From assembly GCA_050084515.1 (NCBI GenBank), contig CM114274.1:5642001-5706000 (forward strand): DNA of 64,000 nt, read 5' to 3'. Made by a program: the position numbers and the translations under genes. The notes under the pieces were generated by a model. That model was given only the letters and a program-made list of their open reading frames with translations, did no database searches and was not told the DNA's origin. Each line of letters opens with the position of its first letter. The first letter of the stretch is position 1. Shown in pieces: positions 1 through 11,889 of the stretch. The stretch comes from Blasia pusilla. Taxonomy: Eukaryota; Marchantiophyta; Marchantiopsida; Blasiales.

Positions 1-1
1 C

Positions 2-3000
2 ACTTCAACTTGCATCTACTGGAGTGCATGTAAACGAACAAATTGGTGGCACTGGACACTTTAGGGTCCAAGATGGGATCTATCATTCTATTGGGCGCTT
101 ACATCCTGATATAGGGGGGCATCCCCAATTTGCTCAACTCTACATCCATCATACTGCAAATGAATTGTACAATCGTGGTAGAGTTATGTCTAGAGGATCT
201 TCTGATCTTAACATAAATATTTTGAAGGATCTACAAGACATCTTACATGAATGCAATCCATATGTGAAGATCTTTTGCCATATTGCTTATGAAGCAAATG
301 ACCTTAATCTACGGATCATCCTCAAGGCAAGTAAGAGAGGTTTTGATTCAAAGTAGTATAACTTACCAACTGCCTCTGAAGTTGCTACTATATTGCTCGG
401 TTATGGAAGTGAGCAAATTGATCATCGTGATATTATTGTACAACTACATGATGGAGGTGTGAGGAGAATATTTGACCTTAATGAAGCATATATTTCATTA
501 CAATTTATTCTATTATTTATCTATGGTGAAGCAAGTTGGCATCCTGGAATACCCTTTGGGAGAATTGAAGGATTCAGAGAATCCCAAGGATTGGGCCGCA
601 CTATTCATGGGGAGGAGGGTCATCCTAAACCTTTGGATGATTGCATGGATGAGGAAAGAGTTGATGGTGATATTATGGAGGAAAGAAGAACAAAGAGCGT
701 TACGGCCTTGCAATTTGCATGTTTTTGACTTCAAACGCGGATTGGAGAAGAGGATGACAATCGCTTATTGCGGTTTGGTCAACTTACTCAAGAATATATG
801 GTTGACCTCTATGCCATTGTGGAGATGCAACGATTATCATAGATTTGATTAAATCAAAAGGAGTTAAGGACCGAAGGTGTACATGATGCCATGCATCAAC
901 AAGATGTGGATAGTCGAAGGTTTGGGAGATGCATAATATTATCTTTTTCCTTTACTGGTGGGCCACGTCATATGCATCAATTGTATCAGGATGCAATGGC
1001 AATCGTAAGACTTTTGGGGAAGCGTGACTACTTTTTTACTATGACATGCAATCCAAAGTGGGAGGAGATTACATCCGCTTTATTACTTGGCCAATCTGCT
1101 GCGGATCGACCAGATTTGGTCGTGCGGTTTTTTAAGAAGAAAAAGAAGGAGTTGTTACGACTTATCATCAAGAAGTAGATATTGGGTCGAGTTGCAGGGT
1201 GCATCCATGTGGTGGAATTCCAAAAAAGAGGTTTGCCACATGTGCACATTCTTATTATTTTAGGTTGTGAGGATAAACCACGTACTACTTATGATTATGA
1301 TCATATTATTTCAGCAGAAATCCCTGATCAATCTACCCATCCAAGGTTGTTTTCTACTATTGCTAATTGCATGGTCCATGGACCATGTGGACCATTAAAT
1401 CCAAATGCACCATGTATGGATAAGGAAACAAAGAAGTGTACAAAAGGCTATCCTACAGCTTTTGCGGCTAACACTGTAGAGACAGAAGATGGCTATCTGA
1501 TCTATCGTAGATTGGAGAATGGGAGGGCGATAATTAAGGGAGAACATTCATTGGAAAATCGTTGGGTCATGTCTTGTAATCCTATCTTATGCACCTTCTT
1601 TGATTGTCACATTAATTTGGAAATCACGAGTAGTGTTTCTGCCGTCAAGTACTTATACAAATATGTTTATAAGGGCTCTGATACTGTGTCATTTAAGTTT
1701 TCAAAGGATATGGATACATCCAACATAATTGACGTTATTGACGAGACAATGTCATATCTTGATGTGAGGTATGCTTCCTGTAATAGATTTTTCTGATGTT
1801 TTATTATTTTTTAGGAACTTCATTTCATTCTTCTTACTCTAATACTTGGAATTCTAATTTTTTCAGATATATATCTTCTTCAGAGGCATGTTGGCGTCTC
1901 TTCAAGTTTAGTCTACATGCTGAACTTCCAATTATTGTGCGATTAGCAGTTCATCTTCCAGAGCAACAAATAGTCTACTTCAATGATGTTGAGGCTCCAG
2001 AAGATATTCTGCAACAAAAAATAGAGATAACTTTGACACAATGGTTTGCAACCAATCTACCTGATTCCAATGCCCGAAAATATCTATATTTAGATTTTCC
2101 TTCATATTATCGTCGGAGCAACAAGAAATGGATTCACATGGTACAGAAAGTAAATGGTTGTGGCCATCCCTTTGGTCGCTTATACCTTACTCATCTAGGT
2201 AAAAGTTCTTTGTATATTTGCAATAAATACTATTATCTAAAGTGGTGTATTTTTTTGGGATATGGGCTAATTTATTTAACTTTTTCATAGGTGAAGGAGA
2301 ACGTCATTGGTTGAGATCGCTCCTCCATCATGTTTGAGGAGCAACTACATACGAATGCTTGAGAACTGTTCAAGGGGTATTATGTCCAACGTTCAAAGAA
2401 GTTAATATTCAACTAGGACTTCTTGAGGATGATAGGGAAGTGTTCTATTGCTTTGAAGAAGCTTCTATCATCCGTACAGGTTCTTCACTTCGCTGTCTAT
2501 TTGCAATTATTCTAGCGTATAACATATTTGCTCAACCTGCTACACTATGGAATTAATTCTTGGTTCCACTGATACAAGATCTCTTATATGAACGATGCCA
2601 GGTAAGAATTCATCAATACCACTCCTTATATTATTCGTTTTCATCCTAATAGTATCTTCTATGAAGCATTCAATATACTAACCATAATTTTGACCTCTTC
2701 CGAACTCTTCCATTGTAGAAAAGAGAGATTCCTAATCTTCGAATTGATGATGCGATTGTTAATACTGCATTTTTGGAAGTCCATTATTATTTACAAGATC
2801 AAGGAAAGAGATTGTCTGACTTTCTAGACATGCCTCAAGCTAATTTTTGAAAGCCTTCATTCATAATCATATATGGAGGAACGAGAGCTATTATATGATA
2901 CTGAAGAATTATTTGAGCGACTGCAATTGGGAGAAGCGTGTCTAAATGAAGGACAACGTATTATTTGGGACGCTATACATAATGAGCATAATCAAATATG

Positions 3001-4590
3001 CGTGAATGCTCCACCATCTCCAAAAGTGTTTTTCATCAATGGTCCAGGTGGAACGGGAATTTATTTTTTTTATAATCTTCTCCTTGCGAGTGTCAGGAGC
3101 GCAAGAGGTATAGCTTTGGTTGTAGCGTCATCCGAGATACATGCTCTATTATTAGACGGAGGACAAACTGCTCATTCGTGTTTCAAGATCCCCATCAATC
3201 TTCATGAAAGCTCTACTTGCAAGTAAGTGCAAGTAGTATTTTTAATTAGATCCAATTATGTTTCTTGAATAACATTATATTAATCCAAGTATTATAACTT
3301 CTAACTTAATTCCTTTCTTTTTTTTTTAGTTTAGAGTTGATAGTGATGGAGCGCGCTTAATCCGTGATGCGATTCTCATTACATGGGATGAGGCACCTAT
3401 GGCTCATCGTCATGCATTCAAGATCGTGAATCGAACTTTACAAGATATTATGAGAGTTGTTTCGAATGATCTACGACAATTGCCATTTGGTGGAGAACTT
3501 ATGGTATTTGGTGATGATTTTCGTCAAGTTTTTCCTGTTGTTCGTCATGGGGATTGGCTGCAAATCATCCAAGCTACTATAAAAAGGTCAACTCTTTGGT
3601 ATAATGTAAAGGTCATGAAGTTGACAACAAATATGCGAGTTCAAAGGTTGGAAGGTCACTTACGTAGTGAACAATAAGCTTTTGCTGATTGGTTATTGGA
3701 AGTGGAAGAGGGTCGTATACCTTTGCACCCTCATACGGGAGAAGACTTTATACGATCACCTTTTGAAATTGTTACTAAAAGTAACAAAATATGTGATCTT
3801 ATTGATTTGATCTATGACAATACTCCTAGCTGATTCCATGACATTGATTTCTTGAGAGATACAAAATTTTTGACTCTGAGAAATAAAGACGTGGACGACA
3901 TAAATGCAAGCGTTATGTCTCGGTTTCTTGCCGAGGTAATCTTTTTAACATGGGAACTTTTTTTGAGAGAAGTTTAATTGAATTCGAGCGATAGATTACC
4001 TTTTCTCACCAATTCATTACATATTGTGTACAAGAGCATATTTACCTCAACGTCGATTCTATTCCGAATGAGGGGATGAGTCATATCTATCCAACTGAAT
4101 TTTTGAACACATGCTTGCCTTCTGGACTCCCTCCACATCGGTTGTGTTTGAAGATTGGTGCACCAATTATGCTCTTACGGAACATGAATGTATCACACGG
4201 ACAAACAAATATGGCAAGATTGGCAATTCGTGGATTTATGCATCATTGCATCGATGCTGAAATTATCACTGGGAAAAATCTTGGAGATAAAATTTTTATT
4301 TCACGTATTTTATTGATTGCATCAGATTCCGGTTTGCCATTTGATTTACGTAGGTTTCAATTCCCTATTAGACCGGCTTTTGCTATGACTATTAATAAGG
4401 CTAAAGATCAAACTTTACAAAAAGTTGGCATTTATAAACCTACTCATGCATTTTTTCATGGTCAATTGTATGTCACATTATCTAGAATAGGAAAAAAATT
4501 TCCGTCCATATTATCATTGAAAACGATGAACATACAAACAAAGAAGATCACTGCACACAAAATATTGTATAAAAAATCTAATAAAATAAA
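2..4590 (+). pseudogene. Helitron RepHel (HUH replication initiator plus PIF1-like helicase), broken
   Basis: Domain order is Helitron-like N-terminal domain (24-720), Rep domain (about 890-2150) and superfamily-1 PIF1-type helicase (about 2870-4590). The HUH motif reads GLPHVHIL near 1231-1254 and the tyrosine motif reads KYLYKYVYKG near 1650. Helicase motif I reads GPGGTGIY near 3040-3065, so the Walker A Lys is replaced by Ile. Motif II appears as ITWDEAPM near 3378. Motif V/VI appears as FAMTINKAKDQT and QLYVTLSR near 4380-4490. Good introns with GT/AG ends are seen at 1769-1866, 2199-2290, 2602-2718 and from 3223; removing each rejoins family-like sequence. In-frame stops (for example after 354, and near 2338 and 3677) show decay. 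Expected function is strand nicking and unwinding during rolling-circle transposition. Confidence 0.85.
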
Positions 4591-4638
4591 AGAAAATTTA
4601 AAATCTAACCCATCTTGTCTCTCTACTATCTTATTTCA

Positions 4639-4666
4639 CCCGTATATTACACGGGCACCTTACTAA
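4639..4666 (+). repeat. Helitron 3' terminus: hairpin plus CTAA
   Basis: CCCGT (4639-4643) pairs with ACGGG (4651-4655) around a 7-nt loop. Seven nucleotides follow, then CTAA at 4663-4666 and a T at 4667. This is the canonical Helitron 3' signature that stops rolling-circle replication. The TAA of the terminal CTAA is also the stop codon of the last RepHel frame (4076-4666), so the frame runs to the element's last base in this copy. Confidence 0.85.
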
Positions 4667-7271
4667 TAAGATATAAATGTGAGAGATCCAAAAGAAAGAA
4701 ATGGGAAGCAAACTAACCACAATGTATATACGGGCTGTATGGGACCAACGGGATACCACAGTTCCGAGAAACGTCCCTCCCCGGCCACGCGATCGAAAAC
4801 TACGCATCTGACAGAGCGACTGCAGTCGCTGTCTGCGATCCCCTCTGGAAAAACCCGCGGAAGGAAGGAGTCGAAGAGCCCGCAAACTGTAGCGTACAGC
4901 GAGCGGGTTCAGGTCACAGGTCACAGGTGCTGGAAGTACAGATCCAACAAGTCACCGTGACTGTGTGACGCCGTCCGTCCGTCCGTCAGTGCAGTGCAGT
5001 ACAGCAGAGCAGAGCAGAGCAGACAGAAGGGAGGCCGGCATAGGAAAAAGACAACGGGATCACGGGAGAGATCGCCGCTCGATAGAAGAGGCAGGCCCTG
5101 TCCCATTCGGGTGCTCACTCGTGGGCTCACGTCGAGTACTATCATTGCATATCATTCTCATGTGATTGTTGCACGGCTTCGGCCACCGGCAACGCCCGGT
5201 CGGACATGACTGCTTCACGAACTCCGGCGTGCGTCGCGGACGCGCTATCAAACGCCGCACGAAACGGTCTCTGTTTCGTGATCGCGATTCCGGATAGCTT
5301 GCTGGAGGAGGTGATACTACCCGTGATAGCAGGTGACCTTAAAATCCAGCGAATCTGACTTCAGCACGTGTCGTTCGTGGCCACGGGTTCCAAGTCAGCC
5401 TTTGACGACCGGAAGGCCCGACGCAGTGACTCTCACACACAATACGAAGGAATTTTGGGGGATTCAAAACTGCACTTTGAGTGCTGTGGCAAGTTCCTCG
5501 TTTCGCGACAACGGAAGCCTAAAATCCGTGACTCTGACAAGTCGCAGAATGCACACTTGCCAGAACCCTTCACCTCATTTTTAGCGCCGCCCCTCTCTCG
5601 CGCTTCAGTCGCCTAACTTGGCCCGGGTTACGGAGCTGACTCGACTCGCCCCATCGTCCCACGGATCGGGTCAAGCTTTGACTCCCGTCAAACCTGGAAC
5701 TGCAAGGGTTAGAACTTAGAACCTGGACTCAAGTTACTCAACCCTTGTGACCGAGTGGCTGCGAGTCACGTGAACATGAAGCCGAGCCAAGTCATTGACA
5801 GACACGTTCGAAGGCCACCGGACACCTCATACGCATCCATGATTAGTGGTCGACTTAATCAGGGTTCCAGGTCCAACATAGATACCGTCCTCCCCTAATC
5901 ATGGTCTGCAAGGCGTACGTTGAAACGGAATCATTTTCATATATTCTCCGTTCACCGCTTCGATAATTCGCTGTGTTAGAACAATAATGGAGCACTCCTT
6001 CTTTTCTGGAGAGTACGAATGAAGAATAAATCCCAAATATCTAGTATTTACATCCCAAATATCTAGTATTTAGTATTGTTTTTCGCACCTGGGTAAGGCT
6101 TTCGGTCTTTTTGAAACCCAGGGGTTTGGTCGGTGTTCTTTTGTAAAGTGCACTTGCGAAATTAAAAACAAAGTGGGGTTTAAGTAATGAAGGAAGCATA
6201 TGAGCTAGGCTCGGCTAGTGCGGGCATTCTTTGTAAAGTCTGCCGACAGAATTTGAAAATTTCTGAAAGGATTTAAACTTGACCGGGAAGAAAACCGATG
6301 AGAAAAATCTAGTGATCGGAAACGAGTTGCTCGATTAGAAAATTGGCGCCAACTTTGAGGAAAATGTTCAGGTGAGACCGGTAATATTTCCAAATTAAAT
6401 TTTCAGACCTCTTATATTTTCCGGGTAAGAATGAATTTTCCGGGTAGGGCCATACGTGTTTCCATGGGACTAGGGTTGGTACTAGGGTAATAAGTACTTA
6501 AGGTACCTTAGCTAGCATTAAAAGCTTATCTAAACCGAGCACCTGACTAAATTCTTGCTGGAGACTTCCGGGGGAGAACAGAAACTTGCCAAACATTCTT
6601 GTACATACCGGCTATAACTGGAACATGAGAAAATGCGACGGGAACAACTGAGTAAACGAGTGAAGAGTCGGGGGAGAACTGACTGCTTTTAGAGAATACC
6701 TAGAGGGTTACCCATGTGCCGGCAAAAAACTGGACAGATGAAAAATACTATCCGAGCACTGCATATGAGACATGTAGTCTCATATAGGATTCAAATGTAA
6801 TGTAGATTGTTAAAAAAATTATGATCATGATGAGGCGCTTGCTTCATAGGCCTGTTGATGGTCTATATATATTAATTGGAGTATTTAATTTTTTACACAT
6901 GTATGCATAAAATACAATTTTTTACTTGGCTACCAAAGTTCTCTTGATGATGATTTTTAATATGTAATTATTTTAAAGTTTTCTATTATTATTGTAGAGT
7001 GTCTTTTTATTTTACAAATTCATATTTTTTCTTTTGATAATTTTAGTCAATAAGATTTTTTGTCTCCTAAGCCCACATGATTGTTCAAAATTGATTTTAA
7101 ATGACATTTGAGAATTCATTATGGGAGGTAATTGAAACTTGTACGTCGCAAGGGCTTACGGTAGTTGTAATTGTGGTGCATACTATTTTAATGTGACATT
7201 GACACATTGCATGACAAAGAAGCGATCTATGGATTCCAAAAAGATTGGCAAAGTAAGTTGTTTTACCTATA
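4667..7271. other. No gene recognised; mixed GC-rich and AT-rich sequence
   Basis: The first ~1 kb (about 4700-5700) is GC-rich with many short overlapping open frames on both strands. None resembles a protein I recognise and none shows a splice pattern. The rest is AT-rich with frequent stops. Apart from the 22-bp repeat pair at 6031-6072 I see nothing functional. Confidence 0.5.
6031..6072 (+). repeat. 22-bp direct tandem repeat, two copies
   Basis: The 20-base unit beginning TCCCAAATATC occurs identically at 6031-6050 and 6053-6072, separated by CA, giving a period of 22 bp. It is a small local duplication with no known function. Confidence 0.9.
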
Positions 7272-7310
7272 TGAGAGAGAGAGAGAGAGGGGAGGGAGGG
7301 AGGGAGGGGG
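7272..7310 (+). repeat. GA / GGGA low-complexity tract
   Basis: A (GA)n run of about 18 bases passes into GGGA-type repeats. It is a simple-sequence repeat in otherwise AT-rich non-coding DNA. Confidence 0.9.
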
Positions 7311-8269
7311 AAAACATATTAATACTTGTAGAATATTATATAGTAGTGGATTACAACCATGATAGTATCTAACATCGTTAGGTGATAGAGAGAGATTATT
7401 TTATGGCTAATTTTTCTTAAAGATCAGGATTCCGACCTTACATTAATTTTCTTCTTGTGCATGTAGTTGTCATTCTTATGAGTACGCATGGAAAACAAAT
7501 TAAGGGAGAATGAAGAAATTCTATAGGTTCATAATACAGATTGGACAAACTCCATGCTAAAGCACACACTATGTGCTCATACTTAATATTGGCACAATTT
7601 TTCTTACAATGTACTTTGTGAGGAATTGTGTGCCCATCTAAATCAAAGTGGCAAGATATGGATGTTTTGTGATGTTCATCTCCCATATGACAAGCAAGTT
7701 TATAAGACACATAGCACTATCTCTTTTAATGAGTCTTGGATATTTATTTTTTCACACTAAAACGGATCATCCATATAAAAATAAGTTTTTTTAACATAGT
7801 GTGTCATAGGGAAGATAAACATCACAAGACTCCATCTTCATCATCATGAAATAGAAAGGATTTGAGAAAAAAATCTCAATATGTCCTTCGAAAAATACAA
7901 ACACAATCCTCCTAAAAAGGATTTGTTTCACTTGATACGATTAGGAAGAGGGGGGAAGAAAATGTAATCCGACGGATGGATGGAAAGTACGTGTAAGTCC
8001 TCCGGACTCATAGTGCAGTGGGACCCGCACAGGAATCCTCTCGAGATTCCGGGGACCCAGGAGGTTTCTTCGGATGCTCTGCTGCTGCCAACTAAGGCTC
8101 ACCCCAGTGCTGAGTGGCAGACAGACAGACAGCCAATAGCTCACGCCCTCTCCCCTCCCCGGCTCTACACTCACGCCACGAACGCCGTCTACTCGTGCTC
8201 TGACTCCTCCTCACCGTCCTCCCTGTTATCTCCCTAAGGTCCTTCACAGCCACTCCACACGCTTTCTTC
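7311..8269. other. No gene recognised
   Basis: AT-rich up to about 7940, then GC-richer to 8269 with overlapping short frames on both strands. No family resemblance, splice pattern or RNA gene was seen. The GC-rich part leads directly into the minisatellite. Confidence 0.45.
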
Positions 8270-9090
8270 TTTCCGTCTGTCCGTCCGTCCACTTTCCGTC
8301 CTTCCCTCCAAACTCAAGCGACAAACATTCTTCTTCCTTATTCCCGTCCGTCCACTTCCTTCCAAACCCTCTAAAATGCCCCTTTCTTTTTTGGTCTGGT
8401 TGTGGCCTTCACGTTTTGATTCTTTGAGTCCCCTTCTTTTGTATTTCCCATGTGTTTTCCATCATTCGTTTTTATCGAAGTGCATCAATCCGAACGACAA
8501 ACGTTCTTCGCCCTTATTCTGTTTGTCCGTCCACTTTCCGTCCTCCCCTCCAAACCCAAGCGACAATCATTCTTCTTCCTTGTTTCCGTTCGTCCGTCCG
8601 TCCACTTTCCGTCCTTCCCTCCAAGCGACAAATATTCTTCTTCCTTATTTCCGTCCGTCCGTTCAATTCCTTCCTTCCCTCCAAACCCAAGCGACAAACG
8701 TTCTTCGCCCTTGTTTCCGTTCGTCCGTCCACTGTCCGTCCTTCCCTCTAAACCCAAGCGACAATCATTCTTCTTCCATATTTCCGTCTGTCCGTCCACT
8801 TGCCGTCCTTCCCTCCAAACCCAAGCGACAAACATTCTTCTTCCTTATTTTCGTCCGTCCGTCCACTTTCCTTCCTTCCCTCCAAACCCGAACGACAAAC
8901 AGTCTTCTTCCTTATTTATTTCCGTCCGTCCAGACTCAAGCGACAAACACTCTTCAGTTTCTTCTTCCTTATTTCCGTCTGTCCGTCCACTTTCCGCCCT
9001 TCCATCCAAACCCAAGCGACAAACATTCTTCTTCCTTATTACCGTCCGTCAATTTCCTCCCTCCAAACCCACGCCACAAACAAAAGACCT
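8270..9090 (+). repeat. CT-rich minisatellite, unit about 66 bp, about 10-11 imperfect copies
   Basis: A unit containing CCGTCCGTCCACTTTCCGT, CTCCAAACCCAAGCGACAAA and TTCTTCTTCCTTATTTCCGT recurs. The GCGACAA anchor falls at about 8318, 8494, 8560, 8625, 8691, 8758, 8825, 8892, 8940, 9016 and 9071. Most steps are 65-67 bp, with shorter (48, 55) and longer (76) units. A non-repetitive interruption lies at about 8370-8490. The unit lacks stops in all three forward frames, which explains the long overlapping open frames of up to 255 codons here. I do not take these as genes. Confidence 0.9.
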
Positions 9091-11740
9091 TTCTACCGGC
9101 CAATCAGAAACTGCCCTCCCTGCCCGGCCGTCCAACTTGGTAGCCACTTCACGGTTTGCCGGGCCACCCGCCGGATAACAATAGCTCGATCCATTATTCA
9201 TGTTCCCGGGAGTCAGAGAAGAATTGTCATTGATTTATTTGATTTAAGGGGATTAAATCATCGATTTTTTTTTATTTCGTCCTTGCTGAAGCACAAGAAA
9301 GGGTATTGAGGAAACTTTGACACACTAAAGAGAGGTTGAAAAGTTTTTTTTTCTTTACGTAGTTTCTAAATAAGCTGCTTGTCACTCCAAACGTAATATA
9401 TTCTACTACACTTTTGCAAAAGTGTAATGCTTCCTTCAATCGCATGTTGAATTAAGTCATGCTACGGTGTATGAGATTGGTACAAACCTCCTTAGACTCT
9501 TCTTTTTCCCCAATGCTTAAATTTGGAGTGTTTGACGATGAAGGAGGTTAGTGCACCAACAACATACTTTGCAGCTAATGGTATTCGACAAGAGCCCTTA
9601 CCTACCATTCCTCGCCATTTTACAAGAAGATTCAACATATGTTCCCAATAGATTCGACTTTTGAGCACTATGACCCCTTCTACTTCTTAAGGAGATCACA
9701 TAGAATTTGCAAAGGTGCCAAAGGCATCGTCATCATCCGATTTTCAAGGGAAAGCTTTGGGTATTTTATTTCCAAAAAAGAGTGAGCTTACAATTAGTAT
9801 TGGTGCAAAATGAATCTTGGTATAAACTAAAATTTCGCTACAACCCTAAGTTTCGTTTGGTTTTTTTGGGTGCTCTTTCGTTGAGCCACACGTAAAGAAA
9901 AAGGATCGTGAAGGAATCCAATAATGCATTGGTTGACGAATATTTTTCCAAGAAAGGAGAAAGATGCCATAGCTTTTCTATAGTGAGGCTTCAACTTGGA
10001 CTTAGAAAATACATAAATAACCAAATGGTCGTCTTCTAAGGCTACTCATAGATAGACACGATCTCGCAAGTTTGCCACGAGAGCTCGTGCTAATTAAGAG
10101 AGCACTTAAGGTATTGAACTTCAACTAAATGGATGGAGTCCTCGACGATGACAACATCTCATCACTATACTGTGGAGTTCACGTTTTGTCATGACTTGAC
10201 GTTCCTACTCAATTCGGACTCTTTGTGAATGCAAAAATTATATCATTAGAGCATCGTGTTCAATAAGTGTGGGCTGATCAGCATATATATTACTACAATT
10301 AGTGGAGAAGTAGCTCACGTATACATCTCGAGGAGAGGTAGACCCAACGGGTATCGTAGTGGTATGTCATTTTGGGATAATATATAGAAGAGAGTCTTTA
10401 TGCTCCTTTAAAACGAAGCGCTAACTTTTTCAATCATACCTTCTCTATTCACCATCGTGTGTATTTCATTAAAGTTTCATACTTGTTTTTTGGTGAAGTG
10501 TTCCGTTTCATTTTATGGTGTTTTGTTAGGCGTTGAGGTAAACATATTTATGAATTTCAAATTTTAGAAGTCATAAATATTTTTAATAGATGAAGTCTAC
10601 AATTTGAATCTCATAACCGCTTAACCCATTTCTCTATGAAATTTAAATTATCTCATACCTTGATATGGATATTCAGAAATTTTGAATTTTTTTTTTACTT
10701 ATGTTTGATTTCAATTTTTAGTACTCTAATGAAAATGGAATACCTTGATGATATTCATTTTAATTACCATGTAGAACATGGGATACACTTGGAGTTGTTG
10801 AGTAAAACGACAACAACCCTCACTAGTGGACATGCATATATAATGGAAAAATACATCTCTTTTCACCGATTTTCACTGCACTTTCCCCAATTCCCTCTTT
10901 CTAAATTTTTTTCTCACTTATTAAAAGTTTCAATGATGTGGCTGTTTTTTGTTTGGAAAATCATCCATCCAAGTGGTCCCCCTATCACCTTTGGGAAGGA
11001 AAAACAAATTCCATGGTCCCTCCCTCTCATTGCCCACCTCCTCATTTGGTAAAAAGAAAAGAAAATCATCCCGCCTCCCCTAAGCATATTGGTTTCTTCT
11101 TTTCTCTCCTTTTCCTTTTAAACTTCACAAGAATATTATTTTTTCTTATTATTCATAAATTCTGCGGCAATAAGCTTCATTTCATCCTATTGTGAACATG
11201 AGTAAGGTGATGATTTTTTGGGTGGTGGTCTCTCTTAACCTCCTTTAGATTTCCCATGTATTTATTTTACTATGTTTTCTTATTCCCCGTTGTTTTGATC
11301 GGATTAAAATTTTAAATTTTAATGTATCCAATAATATAGAAGGTTTTTGGTTGCATCTATACTATTATTTACAAGGATGAATTTCAAATGAAAAGAATTA
11401 GTTGCTACAGAGGTTCATGTTTACTTCCTACTGACCAATTGCTTGTGTGTAATTGAATCTTTGTATCAATGGGTTTAGCAAGCGTCATATTTGCGATGAT
11501 AAAATTAGGCTCTCAAATAGTTTTTTCACTTAGTACTATTTAAATAAAACCCCCAAGAGCAAGACTACCGAATCCCTTTCAACATCCCATGGAAAAATCC
11601 CTTTCCGTCCACGAGTCGAACAAGTTCAACTATTTCCAGTTTCACTAATATGGACAGATTTGGACGAGGCTCGATTCAGGAAAAGCGTCAGAAACTGGAC
11701 GAAGATATGTCCAGCCGCAAGCACGGGGTTGAAAAGATAG
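9091..11740. other. No gene recognised; AT-rich intergenic DNA
   Basis: Stops are frequent in all frames. The longest open frame (10636-11052) has low-complexity, hydrophobic composition typical of AT-rich DNA and shows no family resemblance. No repeats or RNA genes stood out. Confidence 0.5.
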
Positions 11741-11889
11741 CTCCCATGATATATTTATGATGTGTAATAATTAATCTCGAAAAGCTTTTGCATCGATTTC
11801 CTTCGCGCTAAAATATCTCCCATGATATCTTCATGATGTGTAAAAATTAATCTCGAAAGCTTTTGCATCGATTTCCTTCCCGCTTTGGT
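11741..11889 (+). repeat. 76-bp imperfect tandem duplication
   Basis: The segment starting CTCCCATGATAT at 11741 is repeated from 11817 with a few substitutions and one-base indels. Both copies end in the same GCTTTTGCATCGATTTCC stretch. It also creates look-alike short frames on the - strand, which are not genes. Confidence 0.88.

Larger units (their letters stand above)
1..4666 (+). mobile_element. Helitron, 3' part, decayed (element 1)
   Basis: The stretch reads, in several frames separated by introns and mutations, as the RepHel protein of a Helitron rolling-circle transposon, followed by a typical Helitron 3' end. The 5' terminus lies left of the window. The 3' end is a 5-bp-stem hairpin (4639-4655), a 7-nt spacer and CTAA (4663-4666) followed by T, which fits Helitron insertion between A and T. 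The family transposes as single-stranded DNA without target duplication, so none is expected. A related fragment lies at 20800-21730 on the other strand. Premature stops and a damaged Walker A make this copy inactive. Confidence 0.88.

Noticed and set aside
8376-9143. 255-codon open frame, Pro/Ser-rich, with overlapping 242- and 169-codon frames
   Set aside because: All arise from a tandem repeat unit that lacks stops in every forward frame; they overlap one another and have no conserved domain.
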